A stretch of 64,000 bases of DNA from an uncultured Flavobacteriales bacterium (GTDB taxonomy: Bacteria; Bacteroidota; Bacteroidia; Flavobacteriales_D; Parvicellaceae). Positions within the stretch are counted from its first letter, which is position 1; each line of letters starts with the position of its first letter. A program made the position numbers and the translations under genes. Below the pieces are notes generated by a model. It worked only from the letters and a program-made list of their open reading frames with translations, was not told the DNA's origin and made no database searches. The stretch spans positions 1,302,001 to 1,366,000 of the forward strand of contig CALSRM010000003.1 of assembly GCA_943788755.1 (NCBI GenBank), written 5' to 3'. Positions 42,669 to 52,634 of this stretch are shown here, one piece after another.

Positions 42669-43371
42669 TTTTATTTCTGAAGTTTAAAATAATTATTAGA
42701 ACAATACTTAACGAAAAGAAGCATTTGAAAAAGTTTTTAATAAAATTTATTCTTGTTTTTTCAATTATAACAGGGACCCCAAGACTCTTTTTAATGGGAG
42801 TGTAGTTTTGAAGAGAAACGAGTAATTGTTGTTTTTCAATTAATTTTTCTGTCAATGAAAGTTTAATGTTTTTATTTCCAATAAATCCATTATTTTCAAT
42901 TATTGAGTCATTTGATAATTGTTCATTTAAAAGTTTTATAATTTTTGCAGTGCTATTGGTTTGGTTATGAAGAGAATTTTTGATTAAAGAATCCGATAAG
43001 ATATATTTTAAAAGTTGCCTTTCTATTTTTTCAGTTGAGTTAGAAAATAGATAGAGGTCTAAATAAAACCTTGTGCTTAATTTAAATGTGTCAGATCTTA
43101 ATTGATGATTTTTAATATCTAAATTATCTTCTGATTTAAAAAAGTCATGCACTATTTCTTTCATGACATCTCTTTTAACTAATTCTTTACTATCTAAAAT
43201 ACTAGTGCAGGTATATAATTGTTTATTATTGTATTCCATGTAGATTGAATATGAGATAGCAAGAGTTAAAATAATTAGAATTCCTAATTTGTTGTTTTTT
43301 GAAAATGTGATCAAATGAGATGCTATACTTAAAGATTGATCATGGTTTGGATTTTGTTTATTACTATTCAT
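42661..43371 (-). CDS. Wzz-like chain-length/polysaccharide co-polymerase protein
   Basis: 236 residues with the Wzz topology: a short cytoplasmic start, a membrane helix at about 31-47 (LGILIILTLAISYSIYM), a helical periplasmic region (50-205) and a second helix near the C-terminus (about 210-230). No kinase domain. Overall family identity is inferred from this layout and from the position between two Wzy/WaaL-type genes. It is the only gene in this stretch on the minus strand. Confidence 0.65.
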   Translation of the reverse strand: MNSNKQNPNHDQSLSIASHLITFSKNNKLGILIILTLAISYSIYMEYNNKQLYTCTSILDSKELVKRDVMKEIVHDFFKSEDNLDIKNHQLRSDTFKLSTRFYLDLYLFSNSTEKIERQLLKYILSDSLIKNSLHNQTNSTAKIIKLLNEQLSNDSIIENNGFIGNKNIKLSLTEKLIEKQQLLVSLQNYTPIKKSLGVPVIIEKTRINFIKNFFKCFFSLSIVLIIILNFRNKIS

Positions 43372-43435
43372 TTATTTAATTTTTCTAATTTTAAGCAAAA
43401 TATGTACTTATCTTTTCAAATCAAAGAATTAAATT

Positions 43436-44677
43436 GTGATTAATGCTTCTCAAATAGGGTTTAGGAACTTGTCAAAATGGATTACTTCAAAAGGAGCAGC
43501 TATTTTTGCATTTGCTCTGCCGTTACACTTTTTGGCATCTTCATATGCTTTGGTAATTTGGTTGTTATTCACACTTTTTTATTTAATGTTTGGTGGATGT
43601 TCATGGAAAAATTTTGTTTTTAATGCTCGTCATTCAAAATCAATTTTTTTAATCATTTTTTTATACTTGTTGTTGATTTCAGGTTTGCTTATTTCAGATA
43701 ATATTGCTGTAGGACTAAATAAAATAGAAGTATCTATTCCTTTTTTTGTTATTCCTATTTTGTTTTTGATTAACAAAGGGTTCATTAATGTCAGTTTAAT
43801 TTTTAATGCATTTATTGGTGGTTTGTTGCTTTCAATTATTCTTTCATTTATTAATTTATCAATCAAGGGAACCATTACTTTAGATGGTTTTTATGCTGAT
43901 TTTAATTTGTTTCATCACTCGTCATATTATTCCATGTTAATGAATATAGCAATAGCTGTGTTTTTATTTACATTAGAGAAAATTAATTTTTCTAATTTCT
44001 ATAGCTTTATTTTTGTTGTAGTTTTTTCGGTTCTAATTTTTTTAATTTCATCAAAAGCAGGTGTTACTATTTTAATTTTTTTGTTTTTCATCAAATTTAT
44101 TCAGGTTGTTAAATCATCTTCAAGTTTATATCCTAAGTTCTTTTTTCTCTCGTTTTTAATTTTTTTTTCGATTTTATTGGGTATCAATAAAAGAGTTCAG
44201 AATATGGTTGTAAATTTTGAAAATATAGTTAAACAAGATACCCCTTTGTATCCTACTGAAAGTACAGCCATAAGGTGGAAAATTTGGGAGAAGTCAGTTA
44301 AATTAATTTCACAATCAATTGTTTTTGGTTACGGAACAGGAGATGCAAATTCTGAATTGTTAAAAGCATATAATGAAGAGCCTTATCTTTTAAGGCACAT
44401 CATTAAGAAGAGATACAACGCTCATAATACATTTTTCCAATTATGGATTATGCTTGGGATAATGGGTCCATTGATAATCTTTAGTTTGTTGTTTTTTACG
44501 CTTAGAAGTCACCATTATTCCTACTTTAGTGTTGGTGTTGTTGTTATTTTTCTAATAAATTTTTTTCTGGAATCAATGTTGGAAAGACAAGCTGGAGTAA
44601 TGACTTTTACGTTTTTTATTTGTTTACTAATTGCTTGTAGAGATTCACCTTTTTTTCAACGCAAGCTTGCTTACTAA
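43436..44677 (+). CDS. O-antigen polymerase/ligase family membrane protein (copy 2)
   Basis: 413 residues, about 10-12 helices, with a periplasmic loop containing IRWKIWEKSVKLIS, VFGYGTGDANSELL and a His in YNAHNTFFQLWIMLG, the core pattern of the WaaL/Wzy_C family. The start seems to be GTG at 43436. Its end overlaps the degraded glycosyltransferase gene on the other strand by 62 bases. Together with the protein encoded at 41382 it could form the polymerase/ligase pair; which is which cannot be decided here. Confidence 0.85.
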   Translation: MINASQIGFRNLSKWITSKGAAIFAFALPLHFLASSYALVIWLLFTLFYLMFGGCSWKNFVFNARHSKSIFLIIFLYLLLISGLLISDNIAVGLNKIEVSIPFFVIPILFLINKGFINVSLIFNAFIGGLLLSIILSFINLSIKGTITLDGFYADFNLFHHSSYYSMLMNIAIAVFLFTLEKINFSNFYSFIFVVVFSVLIFLISSKAGVTILIFLFFIKFIQVVKSSSSLYPKFFFLSFLIFFSILLGINKRVQNMVVNFENIVKQDTPLYPTESTAIRWKIWEKSVKLISQSIVFGYGTGDANSELLKAYNEEPYLLRHIIKKRYNAHNTFFQLWIMLGIMGPLIIFSLLFFTLRSHHYSYFSVGVVVIFLINFFLESMLERQAGVMTFTFFICLLIACRDSPFFQRKLAY

Positions 44678-45539
44678 ATAGCTCAATTACTCTTTTTCTG
44701 GCTTTTTGCGCTTTGTCTTTATGAATATTTGGATATTGTATGCAACCTTTGATTTTAAATGCTAAATCAGCTAAATTTCCTGCTTCAAAGTAAGTTATGG
44801 TTTCAGATGTTCCAACTTCATTAAAAATACTGATGTCTGAAGCAATAACTGGTATTTCGTAACACGCGCCTTCAAGAATAGAGATGCCAAAACTTTCTCT
44901 AATAGAGGAGATGACCATAATGTCCATTTTTTGATACTCTGGATGTAATTGATCATTGCAGATGAATCTTGTAAAATTTATACAATCAATTATTCCTAAT
45001 TTATTCTCAAGTGTGATATAATTATTTCTTTCCTCTCCATCTCCAATAAGTAGTGATTTTAAATTTGAATATTTTTCTTGTTGTTTAAGAATAGCAAATG
45101 ATTTAATAAGGGTTTCAATTCTATAAATCTTTTTGAAATGCTTAACGATTCCAATTGTTACGGAATCACTTTGGAAATTCAAAAACATCTGATCCCCAAA
45201 CTAAAATTACAAATGGTTGAATTGAGCATAAGGGGCCTATCCGGCCATAGCTACTTGCTTAAAATGAATGTAAAATATCTGGTTTATCCTCTTATTATTA
45301 TTTATTTTAAAAAGATGTTTGAGGATAATTAATTTATTGAGATCCAGTTTTCTTATTTTTACGAATCTCTATTAAACTATGCAGCATTAGCAAGTAACAT
45401 TGGGGACATTTTTATACAGCGATGCTGGTCTATAGCTTATGCCAATTAGTAGAATATGGAAACCTCTTTTGGATAGATTTTTCACCCATTTTATAGTATA
45501 TGTTGAGTGTGGGTCTGCAAGAATAGCCAGTTTAGGCAT
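44616..45539 (-). pseudogene. Degraded GT4 glycosyltransferase with internal deletion
   Basis: The start (ATG at 45539) reads MPKLAILADPHSTYTIKWVK and runs into a stop near 45387. Further along, KPDILHSF-stop-ASSYGRI and VWGSDVFEFPK correspond to DIIHSHYASSYGLMG and SVWGSDVFEFPK of the intact enzyme at 37090. After that Lys the sequence jumps, in another frame, to SVTIGIVKHFKKIYRIETL. That matches the intact protein about 75-80 residues later, so an internal segment is gone. The C-terminal donor-binding half is still an open frame (44616-45188). Several independent lesions make this a true pseudogene and not an assembly slip. Confidence 0.82.
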
Positions 45540-45813
45540 ATTTAATGGTTTTATCTAATTTATTAATCACCACGATTAAAACCTAAACAATTGGTTTTGA
45601 TTAGGTTGTTTATTTATTTTATTTCATTTTTTATTTAATCCTTTCTTCCATTTTACCGGCAGCACTTGCTGATATTTTTTACTCAAATCAACGTGAATAT
45701 TTAACTTTTTTTAATTCATTTATCCCCTTATACCAGTTGGGTATATTACTCCAAGCAAAAATCTGTTACATGAAGTGTGCATGATTTGTTAATACTAATT
45801 ACTCAAAAATAAG

Positions 45814-46791
45814 TTATAAATTCTCCCAATACCAATCAATAGCTTCTTCTAGGCCTTTGTTTATACTATGTGTTGGGTTGTATCCTAAATTCCGTTTAGC
45901 TTTATCTATAGAAGCTAAGGAGTATCGAACGTCTCCTAGTCTTTCAGGTCCATGCTCTGGTTCTACATCCTTAATTTTAGGATCATGCGCAGAAAGTAAT
46001 TCTCTTAATTTATTGATAAGGTCTATCAAAACAGTTTCCTCTCCAAAAGCAACGTTATACACTTTGTTACACGCATCTTTATTCGTTGTGGTTGCTGCTA
46101 ATTCATTTGCCTGAATAACATTGTCGATATATGTAAAATCTCTCGTTTGTGTTCCGTCTCCATGAATAATTGGGGCCTTGTAACTCATAAAGGCTAAAAT
46201 GAATTTTGGAATCGCAGCAGCATACGCGCCATTAGAATCTTGTCGTCTTCCAAATACATTAAAGTATCTTAAACCAATAAGTTCCATGCCGTATAATGAT
46301 CCGAAAACATGTGCATATAATTCATTTACATATTTAGTCACGGCATATGGAGATAGTGGCATTCCAATGTTCTCTTCAATTTTTGGAAGTTCTTTAGAAT
46401 CTCCATAAGTGGAAGAACTGGCCGCATAAACAAATCGTTTTATACCCTCTTCCTTTGCTGCTAAAAGCATGTTTAAAAATCCAGAGATATTTATTTCGTT
46501 GGTCGTTCCTGGGTCTTCAATAGATCGAGGAACAGATCCTAATGCAGCTTGATGTAACACTATATCCGCTCCAGAGACAGCTTTTTTACAGTCATCAAGG
46601 TTTCGAATGTCCCCTTCAATAAAGGTGAAATTACTGTTATTTAATAAATGTGCAATATTTTCTTTTTTACCAGTAAGTAAATTGTCTAAACAAACAATTT
46701 GGTTGTTTTGAGCTAATAATTTGTCACAAAGGTTAGATCCTATAAACCCTGCTCCTCCGGTTATTAAAACTTTTTTATTGGTAAGTATCAT
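45814..46791 (-). CDS. UDP-N-acetylglucosamine 4-epimerase-like SDR enzyme (WbpP/TviC type)
   Basis: 325 residues. Rossmann motif GGAGFIGSNLCDKLL at residue 11; catalytic Ser in YAASSSTYGDSKELP and the YxxxK pair in SPYAVTKYVNELYAH; NVFGRRQDSNGAYAAAIPKF and GDGTQTRDFTYIDNV fit the extended SDR epimerases acting on UDP-HexNAc. It would supply a UDP-amino sugar for the cluster. The 274-base gap between it and the degraded transferase holds no gene, only AT-rich sequence. Confidence 0.93.
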   Translation of the reverse strand: MILTNKKVLITGGAGFIGSNLCDKLLAQNNQIVCLDNLLTGKKENIAHLLNNSNFTFIEGDIRNLDDCKKAVSGADIVLHQAALGSVPRSIEDPGTTNEINISGFLNMLLAAKEEGIKRFVYAASSSTYGDSKELPKIEENIGMPLSPYAVTKYVNELYAHVFGSLYGMELIGLRYFNVFGRRQDSNGAYAAAIPKFILAFMSYKAPIIHGDGTQTRDFTYIDNVIQANELAATTTNKDACNKVYNVAFGEETVLIDLINKLRELLSAHDPKIKDVEPEHGPERLGDVRYSLASIDKAKRNLGYNPTHSINKGLEEAIDWYWENL

Positions 46792-46938
46792 TTTGCAATT
46801 TTTTCAAATGTAATTAATTTATCAGCTATGCGGTGAATGATATATCATCTTTCATTATGTATATCTTTCCCTTTGGATAAAAAAACAATTTCTTAACCCG
46901 TCATATTTTTTGTGCCCAACTCCTTCTTTGTAGAATAA

Positions 46939-48471
46939 TTATTTAGCGTAATTAACGGATCTCTTTTCTCTAATCACTGTTATTTTTACCTGACCTGGAT
47001 AGGTCATTTCTGTTTGGATCTTTTGCGAAATCTCAAATGATAACTCATCAGCTCTCTTATCAGCAACTCTTTCGCTTTCTACCATTACACGCAATTCCCT
47101 ACCTGCTTGAATAGCATAAGCCTTTGTTACTCCTTCATAAGATAAAGCTACGTTTTCAAGATCTTTGATTCTTTGAATATATTGATCTGCAACTTCTCTA
47201 CGAGCCCCTGGCCTTGCACCAGAAATAGCATCACAAACTTGAACGATTGGTGAAATTAAGGTTGTCATTTCCACTTCATCATGGTGCGCTCCAATTGCAT
47301 TACAAATATCCGGTTTTTCACCATGTTTTTCAGCTATCTTCATTCCTAGAACTGCGTGTGGTAATTCGGGTTCATCTTCAGGAACTTTGCCTATATCATG
47401 CAAAAGTCCAGCTCTTTTGGCAACTTTTGGATCTAAACCTAATTCAGAGGCCATTGTAGCACAAAGATTCGCTACTTCTCTAGAGTGTTGTAGTAAGTTT
47501 TGCCCATAAGAAGAACGATATTTCATTCTTCCTACCATTTTAATTAACTCAGGGTGCAAACCATGAATACCTAAATCAATACAAGTTCTTTTACCTGTTT
47601 CGATTATTTCTTCAGTTAATGTCTTTTTTGTTTTAGCAACCACTTCCTCAACACGAGCAGGGTGAATTCGTCCATCACCAACTAATTGGTGTAAAGATAA
47701 CCTTGCAATCTCTCTTCTAATTGGGTCAAAACAAGAAAGAATAATTGCTTCAGGTGTGTCGTCAACAATTATTTCTACTCCCGTAGCAGCTTCTATTGCT
47801 CGAATGTTTCTACCTTCTCTACCAATAATTCGCCCTTTCATTTCATCACTTGCGATGTTAAAGACAGAAACCGAATTTTCAATTGCATGCTCAGCAGCAA
47901 CCCTTTGAATGGTTTGAATAACAATTTTCTTGGCTTCTCTAGAAGCATTTAATTTAGCTTCCTCTTGAATCTCATTAATTGAAGCCATTGCATTTGTTCT
48001 AGCCTCGTCTTTTAAAGATTCTACCAGTTGCGCTTTAGCATCTTCCTTAGAGTAACCACTTAGTTTTTCTAATTCAGAAACTACCTGCTCATGAGATTTA
48101 GCAAGATCATCTTGTTTTTTATTGACAATTTCTAGCTGTCTCTCAAGGGTGTTCTTGGACTGGTTCAGCTGCTTGTCTTTCCGATTTGCATCTTCCAATT
48201 TATGATTCAAAGATTTTTCTTTCTGACGGAATGAATTTTCACGTTCATTTAATTTCCTGTCACGATTATTAATTGCTTTTTCGTGCTCTTCTTTTAAATG
48301 TAAAAATTTCTCCTTCGCTTGAAGGATTTTCTCCTTTTTGATTGCTTCTGCCTCATTTTTAGCTTCCTTTAAGGCACTTGCTTTTTTTGCCTTTAAACCG
48401 CTATTTAGAGCAATGTAGGCTAAAATACCTCCTAAAACTAAACCTATTAAGGCTCCTATTACTATTTCCAT
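46939..48471 (-). CDS. rny: Ribonuclease Y
   Basis: 510 residues, normal length. An N-terminal membrane anchor (residues 4-24) is followed by a long coiled coil (25-200). Next comes a KH domain ([20 protein letters not shown]) and an HD domain with [20 protein letters not shown] and [10 protein letters not shown]. RNase Y starts mRNA decay at the membrane. It lies downstream of zapA with a 70-base gap; the order coiled-coil protein, zapA, rny suggests a shared transcript from the promoter near 49160. Confidence 0.97.
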   Translation of the reverse strand: MEIVIGALIGLVLGGILAYIALNSGLKAKKASALKEAKNEAEAIKKEKILQAKEKFLHLKEEHEKAINNRDRKLNERENSFRQKEKSLNHKLEDANRKDKQLNQSKNTLERQLEIVNKKQDDLAKSHEQVVSELEKLSGYSKEDAKAQLVESLKDEARTNAMASINEIQEEAKLNASREAKKIVIQTIQRVAAEHAIENSVSVFNIASDEMKGRIIGREGRNIRAIEAATGVEIIVDDTPEAIILSCFDPIRREIARLSLHQLVGDGRIHPARVEEVVAKTKKTLTEEIIETGKRTCIDLGIHGLHPELIKMVGRMKYRSSYGQNLLQHSREVANLCATMASELGLDPKVAKRAGLLHDIGKVPEDEPELPHAVLGMKIAEKHGEKPDICNAIGAHHDEVEMTTLISPIVQVCDAISGARPGARREVADQYIQRIKDLENVALSYEGVTKAYAIQAGRELRVMVESERVADKRADELSFEISQKIQTEMTYPGQVKITVIREKRSVNYAK

Positions 48472-48541
48472 AATTCAATATTAAGTGTGTTTTTAAATAA
48501 GCCCTTTGCTTATTTACTAATATTGATGGAGAATTAGAAGA

Positions 48542-48826
48542 TTATTTCTCAAGGAAATCACTCAACTCTTTATCAAGAGTCTTTAATTCATTAGCAACCT
48601 TATCATCTTCAACTTCTTTCGAAATTGTATTTGATTTAGTACTTAGTTGTAAAGCTGTCATAGCAAGTAAATCTTGCATGTCCTTTACAGCATAGTTTTC
48701 TTTTAAGTCATTAATGCTTGCGTTAATATTGTCAGCAGCCTTTCGAATCATCTCCTCTTCAGATCTTTCAATCGTCAAAGGATAAGTTCTTCCAGCTATA
48801 TTTACTTTTATAGAAAGCTGACTCAT
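48542..48826 (-). CDS. zapA: Cell division protein ZapA
   Basis: 94 residues. The N-terminal half shows the ZapA pattern (LSIKVNIAGRTYPLTIERSE, then IRKAADNINASINDL), followed by a helical coiled-coil half. ZapA bundles FtsZ filaments at midcell. It is encoded seven bases after a small coiled-coil protein gene that may be its partner. Confidence 0.92.
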   Translation of the reverse strand: MSQLSIKVNIAGRTYPLTIERSEEEMIRKAADNINASINDLKENYAVKDMQDLLAMTALQLSTKSNTISKEVEDDKVANELKTLDKELSDFLEK

Positions 48827-48833
48827 TACCGTT

Positions 48834-49118
48834 TTATTTATTTAAGAGTGAAATACACTTGTCAATTTCTCTAACCAACTCATTTATCTTTAGTTTCATT
48901 TCTGTGTTTTTTTCAGAATCTCCAACTAAAGATTTTGCCATCTTCAACATTTTAACCTTTCCATTAAAATTTTCAATCTCTGATTTTTGTTGTTTTAACG
49001 TATTTTTAAGTTCAGATACTTTTGTCTCAAGTTGAATGTTTTGTTCTTTGAGTGAGCTATTGTTGCTCATTAGCGTATGAACTTTTTTCTTTATACTATT
49101 TAAAACAGCATTTTCCAT
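48834..49118 (-). CDS. Small coiled-coil protein upstream of zapA (ZapB-like by size and position)
   Basis: 94 residues that are almost entirely heptad-like (LKEQNIQLETKVSELKNTLK), with no membrane segment. Its size, coiled coil and position before zapA recall ZapB, which bridges ZapA and the chromosome terminus in Enterobacteria, but direct homology is not shown. A good promoter lies just upstream. Confidence 0.75.
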   Translation of the reverse strand: MENAVLNSIKKKVHTLMSNNSSLKEQNIQLETKVSELKNTLKQQKSEIENFNGKVKMLKMAKSLVGDSEKNTEMKLKINELVREIDKCISLLNK

Positions 49119-49153
49119 TTATTCAAAATCCTTTTAAAAAGATTAATTCCCTA

Positions 49154-49183
49154 CAAAGTTAATATTGTAAAAGGACTAAACAA
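49154..49183 (-). promoter_or_regulatory. Promoter of the zapB-like/zapA(/rny) unit (-33 TTG, -7 TAACTTTG)
   Basis: On the minus strand TTG (49181-49183) is followed after 19 bases by TAACTTTG (49154-49161). Both boxes and the spacing match the Bacteroidota consensus; the ATG is at 49118. Confidence 0.6.
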
Positions 49184-49293
49184 ATTTTCACGAAACTGTG
49201 TGCATATCTAAGCCATAATTAAATTTTACAGATTGTGATTAATATTACCTTCATGGCTTGATATTGGTATAAATCCCAATAATATTGAATTGT

Positions 49294-51021
49294 ATGAATA
49301 TTTTGAATAGATTTTTAATTGTGGTAGTTTTTTTGTTGACTTTTCAACAATATTACACACAAGTTGAATATGATAAAACGGATTTCGTTGCGCCAATGCA
49401 TATACCATTGATTCTAGCGGGTAATTTTGCGGAATTAAGATCGAATCATTTCCATACAGGATTAGATATTAAAACAAAAGGTTCTGAAGGATATCGAATT
49501 TATGCTGTTGATTCTGGCTATGTTTCTAGAATAAATATTTCACATTGGGGCTATGGCAAAGCAATTTATGTAACGCATCCAAATGGATATACTTCGGTGT
49601 ATGCTCACCTGAGTAGATTTCCCGAAAAAATTGAGAAGTACTTGCGTAAAAAACAATTCGAAAATGAAACAGAGACTATTACCGTTTATCCGGATAGTTT
49701 AGGTTTATTGATTTCAAAAGAAGAAATAATCGCGTATTCGGGCAATTCGGGCAGTTCTGGTGGCCCTCATTTACATTTTGAAATAAGAGAAACGGAAACA
49801 GAAAAAGCAGTTAACCCTTTACTCTTTGGGTTTGATGTTAAGGATGATATACGACCAACCGTGAGTAACATTAAACTATATCCTTTAGAGAACGGGTTCA
49901 TAAATGGAAAGGATATTGCGAAAGTCTATCCAACCACTGGGAGTATAGGAGAATATAGGTTAAAGGATAATCCTATAATTGAGGTTGATGGTGAAATTGG
50001 AGTAGGAGTGCATACAATCGATAAATTAAATGGAGCTGGTAATAAATGTGGTATTTATACCATAGAGTTATTTGTTGATGCTAGTTTGGTGTTTCGGCAA
50101 ACAATGGAAAAAATAGATTTTTTTACGAATAGATATATAAATGCACACAAAGATTACAAAGAATATCATAATAATAACAGAAGTATCCATAAGTCTTATG
50201 TGTCGGATAATAACAAACTAGAGCTATATGATGGATTGATAAATAATGGGAAGTTGTTTTTTAATGATGATGCTATACATCAATTGAAATATATCATTAA
50301 AGATACATATGGGAATACTTCAACTGTAAAGTTTCAAGTTAAATCGAATACAAAAATGGCTAAGACGCTAACACAAACGCAATTGATTGGTGATACAATC
50401 CTTATGGCTGGAGATGTTGTAATTGAAAAAGAAGGGTTTAAAGCTTATTTACCAGAAAACTCTGTATATAATGACCTCCGCGCAAAATATAAGGAAGAAG
50501 AAATGGCTAAAACTGCTTCGGGTCTGCATCAATTTGGGAATTCTAAAATACCTATTCACCATTATTTTATAATGAAAATAAAAACGCAAAATATTGCGAA
50601 AAACATGGAAAATAAAGCAGTAATTGTTTCTATTAGTGGTGATAAAAGAAAAGTGTATGCAAAAGGAGGTGAATATAAAAATGGATGGGTTGAGACCAAA
50701 GTCAGAGCATTTGGTAATTATGCAGTTAAAATTGATAGTGTTGCTCCCGTTGTTACAGCTGTAAATATTTCAGAAGGAAAAAATCTAAGCTCAGCTAAAA
50801 ATATACAATTCAAGATATCCGATAATTTGAGTGGGATTGAAACTTACGATGCTTTCATTGATGGAAGATGGGTGTTAGGCAGGTATGCTCCAAAACGTGC
50901 TACTTATACAATTTCATTTGACGCGTATAATAATATTTCAAAAGGTAAGCATTTGTTAAAAGTGTTGGTGACAGACGAAAGAGGAAATGAGTCAATGAAA
51001 GAATATAATTTTACTCGGTAG
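49294..51021 (+). CDS. M23-family metallopeptidase, secreted
   Basis: 575 residues from the ATG at 49294. After a signal peptide (about 1-22) comes the LytM/M23 domain. Zinc ligands are visible in HFHTGLDIKTKGSEG (His and Asp near residue 55) and GGPHLHFEIRET (HxH near residue 165), with GYTSVYAHLSRFP between. The remaining 380 residues are beta domains without a known function. M23 enzymes cut peptidoglycan cross-links or, without activity, regulate other hydrolases; here all ligands are present. The next gene, trxB, is 194 bases away. Confidence 0.92.
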   Translation: MNILNRFLIVVVFLLTFQQYYTQVEYDKTDFVAPMHIPLILAGNFAELRSNHFHTGLDIKTKGSEGYRIYAVDSGYVSRINISHWGYGKAIYVTHPNGYTSVYAHLSRFPEKIEKYLRKKQFENETETITVYPDSLGLLISKEEIIAYSGNSGSSGGPHLHFEIRETETEKAVNPLLFGFDVKDDIRPTVSNIKLYPLENGFINGKDIAKVYPTTGSIGEYRLKDNPIIEVDGEIGVGVHTIDKLNGAGNKCGIYTIELFVDASLVFRQTMEKIDFFTNRYINAHKDYKEYHNNNRSIHKSYVSDNNKLELYDGLINNGKLFFNDDAIHQLKYIIKDTYGNTSTVKFQVKSNTKMAKTLTQTQLIGDTILMAGDVVIEKEGFKAYLPENSVYNDLRAKYKEEEMAKTASGLHQFGNSKIPIHHYFIMKIKTQNIAKNMENKAVIVSISGDKRKVYAKGGEYKNGWVETKVRAFGNYAVKIDSVAPVVTAVNISEGKNLSSAKNIQFKISDNLSGIETYDAFIDGRWVLGRYAPKRATYTISFDAYNNISKGKHLLKVLVTDERGNESMKEYNFTR

Positions 51022-51215
51022 TCTATTTCGATTTATATTAATTACAAGCCGTTCAGTCTAAATTTACTAAATCGGAATATTAAACGACCCCTTAATCTTA
51101 TTTTGGTTTTACGATTACAATTTTGAATGAAATAAGGACATCAAATTGTATCATAAATTACAGCTCTATCAAATGATAATAATTACATTTGTTTGCTAAA
51201 ATTAAAGTAAGAGTA

Positions 51216-52166
51216 ATGAGTGAAGAAATAGAAAAAATTAAATGTTTGATAATTGGTTCGGGCCCTGCAGGTTTTACAGCTGCAATATATGCTTCAAGAG
51301 CTAATATGGCCCCAGTATTGTATCAAGGAATGCAGCCAGGAGGCCAATTAACAACAACAACAGAGGTCGATAATTTTCCCGGATACCCGGATGGAGTTAA
51401 CGGGCCAGAGATGATGATGCAATTGGAAGCACAGGCGAAAAGGTTTGATGCGGATATACGATCAGGATATATTACAAAAGTGGATTTTACAGGACCAGTT
51501 CATAAAGTTTGGGTCGATGGAGACAAAGAGATTCATGCGAATACTATTGTTATTTCTACTGGAGCTTCGGCTAAATACTTAGGATTAGAATCTGAGCAAC
51601 ACTATTTAAAAATAGGCGGTGGAGTTTCTGCTTGCGCTGTTTGTGACGGTTTTTTCTACAAAGGACAAGAAACAGTAATTGTTGGAGCAGGAGATTCGGC
51701 ATGTGAAGAAGCACATTACCTTTCCAACATTTGTACGAAAGTAACTATGTTGGTGCGCAGAGATGAGTTTAGAGCGTCTAAGATAATGGCTGAGCGTGTT
51801 AAAAACACTGAAAATATTACCATTTTATTTAATACTGAGACTGAAGAGGTTTTAGGAGATGATAATGGTGTGACAGGAGCGAGAACGAAGAATAACCAAA
51901 CAGGAGAGGTTATGGATATACCTTGCACGGGGTTTTTCGTGGCAATAGGTCATAATCCGAATACAGAAATTTTCAAACCTTATATTGAAATGGATGAGAC
52001 AGGATATATTATAAATACCCCAGGTTCTTCTAAAACAAATGTTGCGGGAGTTTTTGTTTCAGGAGATGCTGCGGATAAAGATTATCGTCAAGCAGTCACT
52101 GCTGCTGGCACGGGATGCATGGCTGCTTTAGATGCTGAAAGATACTTAGCGGCATTAGGGCACTAA
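51216..52166 (+). CDS. trxB: Thioredoxin-disulfide reductase
   Basis: 316 residues from the ATG at 51216, preferred over an upstream TTG at 51189. FAD motif GSGPAGFTAAIYASRA at the N-terminus, redox-active CAVC in SACAVCDGFFYKG (about residue 140), NADPH motif GAGDSACEEAHYLS, and the C-terminal FAD motif VFVSGDAADKDYRQAV. It reduces thioredoxin using NADPH. A TACATTTG at 51184-51191 could be its -7 element. Confidence 0.97.
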   Translation: MSEEIEKIKCLIIGSGPAGFTAAIYASRANMAPVLYQGMQPGGQLTTTTEVDNFPGYPDGVNGPEMMMQLEAQAKRFDADIRSGYITKVDFTGPVHKVWVDGDKEIHANTIVISTGASAKYLGLESEQHYLKIGGGVSACAVCDGFFYKGQETVIVGAGDSACEEAHYLSNICTKVTMLVRRDEFRASKIMAERVKNTENITILFNTETEEVLGDDNGVTGARTKNNQTGEVMDIPCTGFFVAIGHNPNTEIFKPYIEMDETGYIINTPGSSKTNVAGVFVSGDAADKDYRQAVTAAGTGCMAALDAERYLAALGH

Positions 52167-52180
52167 AAGCGCAGAGCCTC

Positions 52181-52633
52181 TTACATTATTTTACCTATAG
52201 TAACGACATCATTTCTACTGGAAATGGTGTCGTTTAGTTTCAGGAATAATTTAGATCGAAGTTCGAGGGGTCTTATTTTTTTTGGGAACTTTCTGATTAA
52301 TAATGTCAGTTGCAATAATGCGTGTTCGCAAAGCGTATCATTTTTAATACATTGCTCATGGAAAATCTCAGCAAGCAGCATTCTACTGTTATAGTCATTA
52401 GGGTCCATTTTAAGAAGTTGGTCTAATAGTTTTTCTGCATTATCTATTTCTCCTTTCTTATAGAGCTGTGCTGCTTCCATAATTGGAGTAGGGTTTCTAA
52501 TTATACTTTGCTGGGCGTATTCTTCCCTATCTTGTTTTAAATCCATGGTAAGTGAATACATTATCCATAAAATACCAAATAGAAATATTGAAGATTTTAA
52601 AATCGAAAAAATGATATGCGGTTTTTTCTTCAA
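52181..52633 (-). CDS. Small membrane protein with TPR-like region (third gene of sigma module 2)
   Basis: 150 residues. One membrane helix near residues 12-28 (SSIFLFGILWIMYSL), then a TPR-like helical region (MEAAQLYKKGEIDNAEKLLD). The start codon appears to be TTG at 52633, one base after the stop of the preceding gene. It forms a unit with an anti-sigma-like protein and an ECF sigma factor. Function unknown. Confidence 0.7.
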   Translation of the reverse strand: MKKKPHIIFSILKSSIFLFGILWIMYSLTMDLKQDREEYAQQSIIRNPTPIMEAAQLYKKGEIDNAEKLLDQLLKMDPNDYNSRMLLAEIFHEQCIKNDTLCEHALLQLTLLIRKFPKKIRPLELRSKLFLKLNDTISSRNDVVTIGKIM

Positions 52634-52634
52634 A

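Noticed and set aside
45574-45612. Inverted repeat (AACCTAA ... TTAGGTT) in the gap before the epimerase gene
   Set aside because: Seven-base arms with a 14-base loop in AT-rich DNA are expected by chance, and no T-run follows.
48472-48541. 6S RNA in the zapA/rny gap
   Set aside because: The gap is only 70 bases, too short for 6S RNA.
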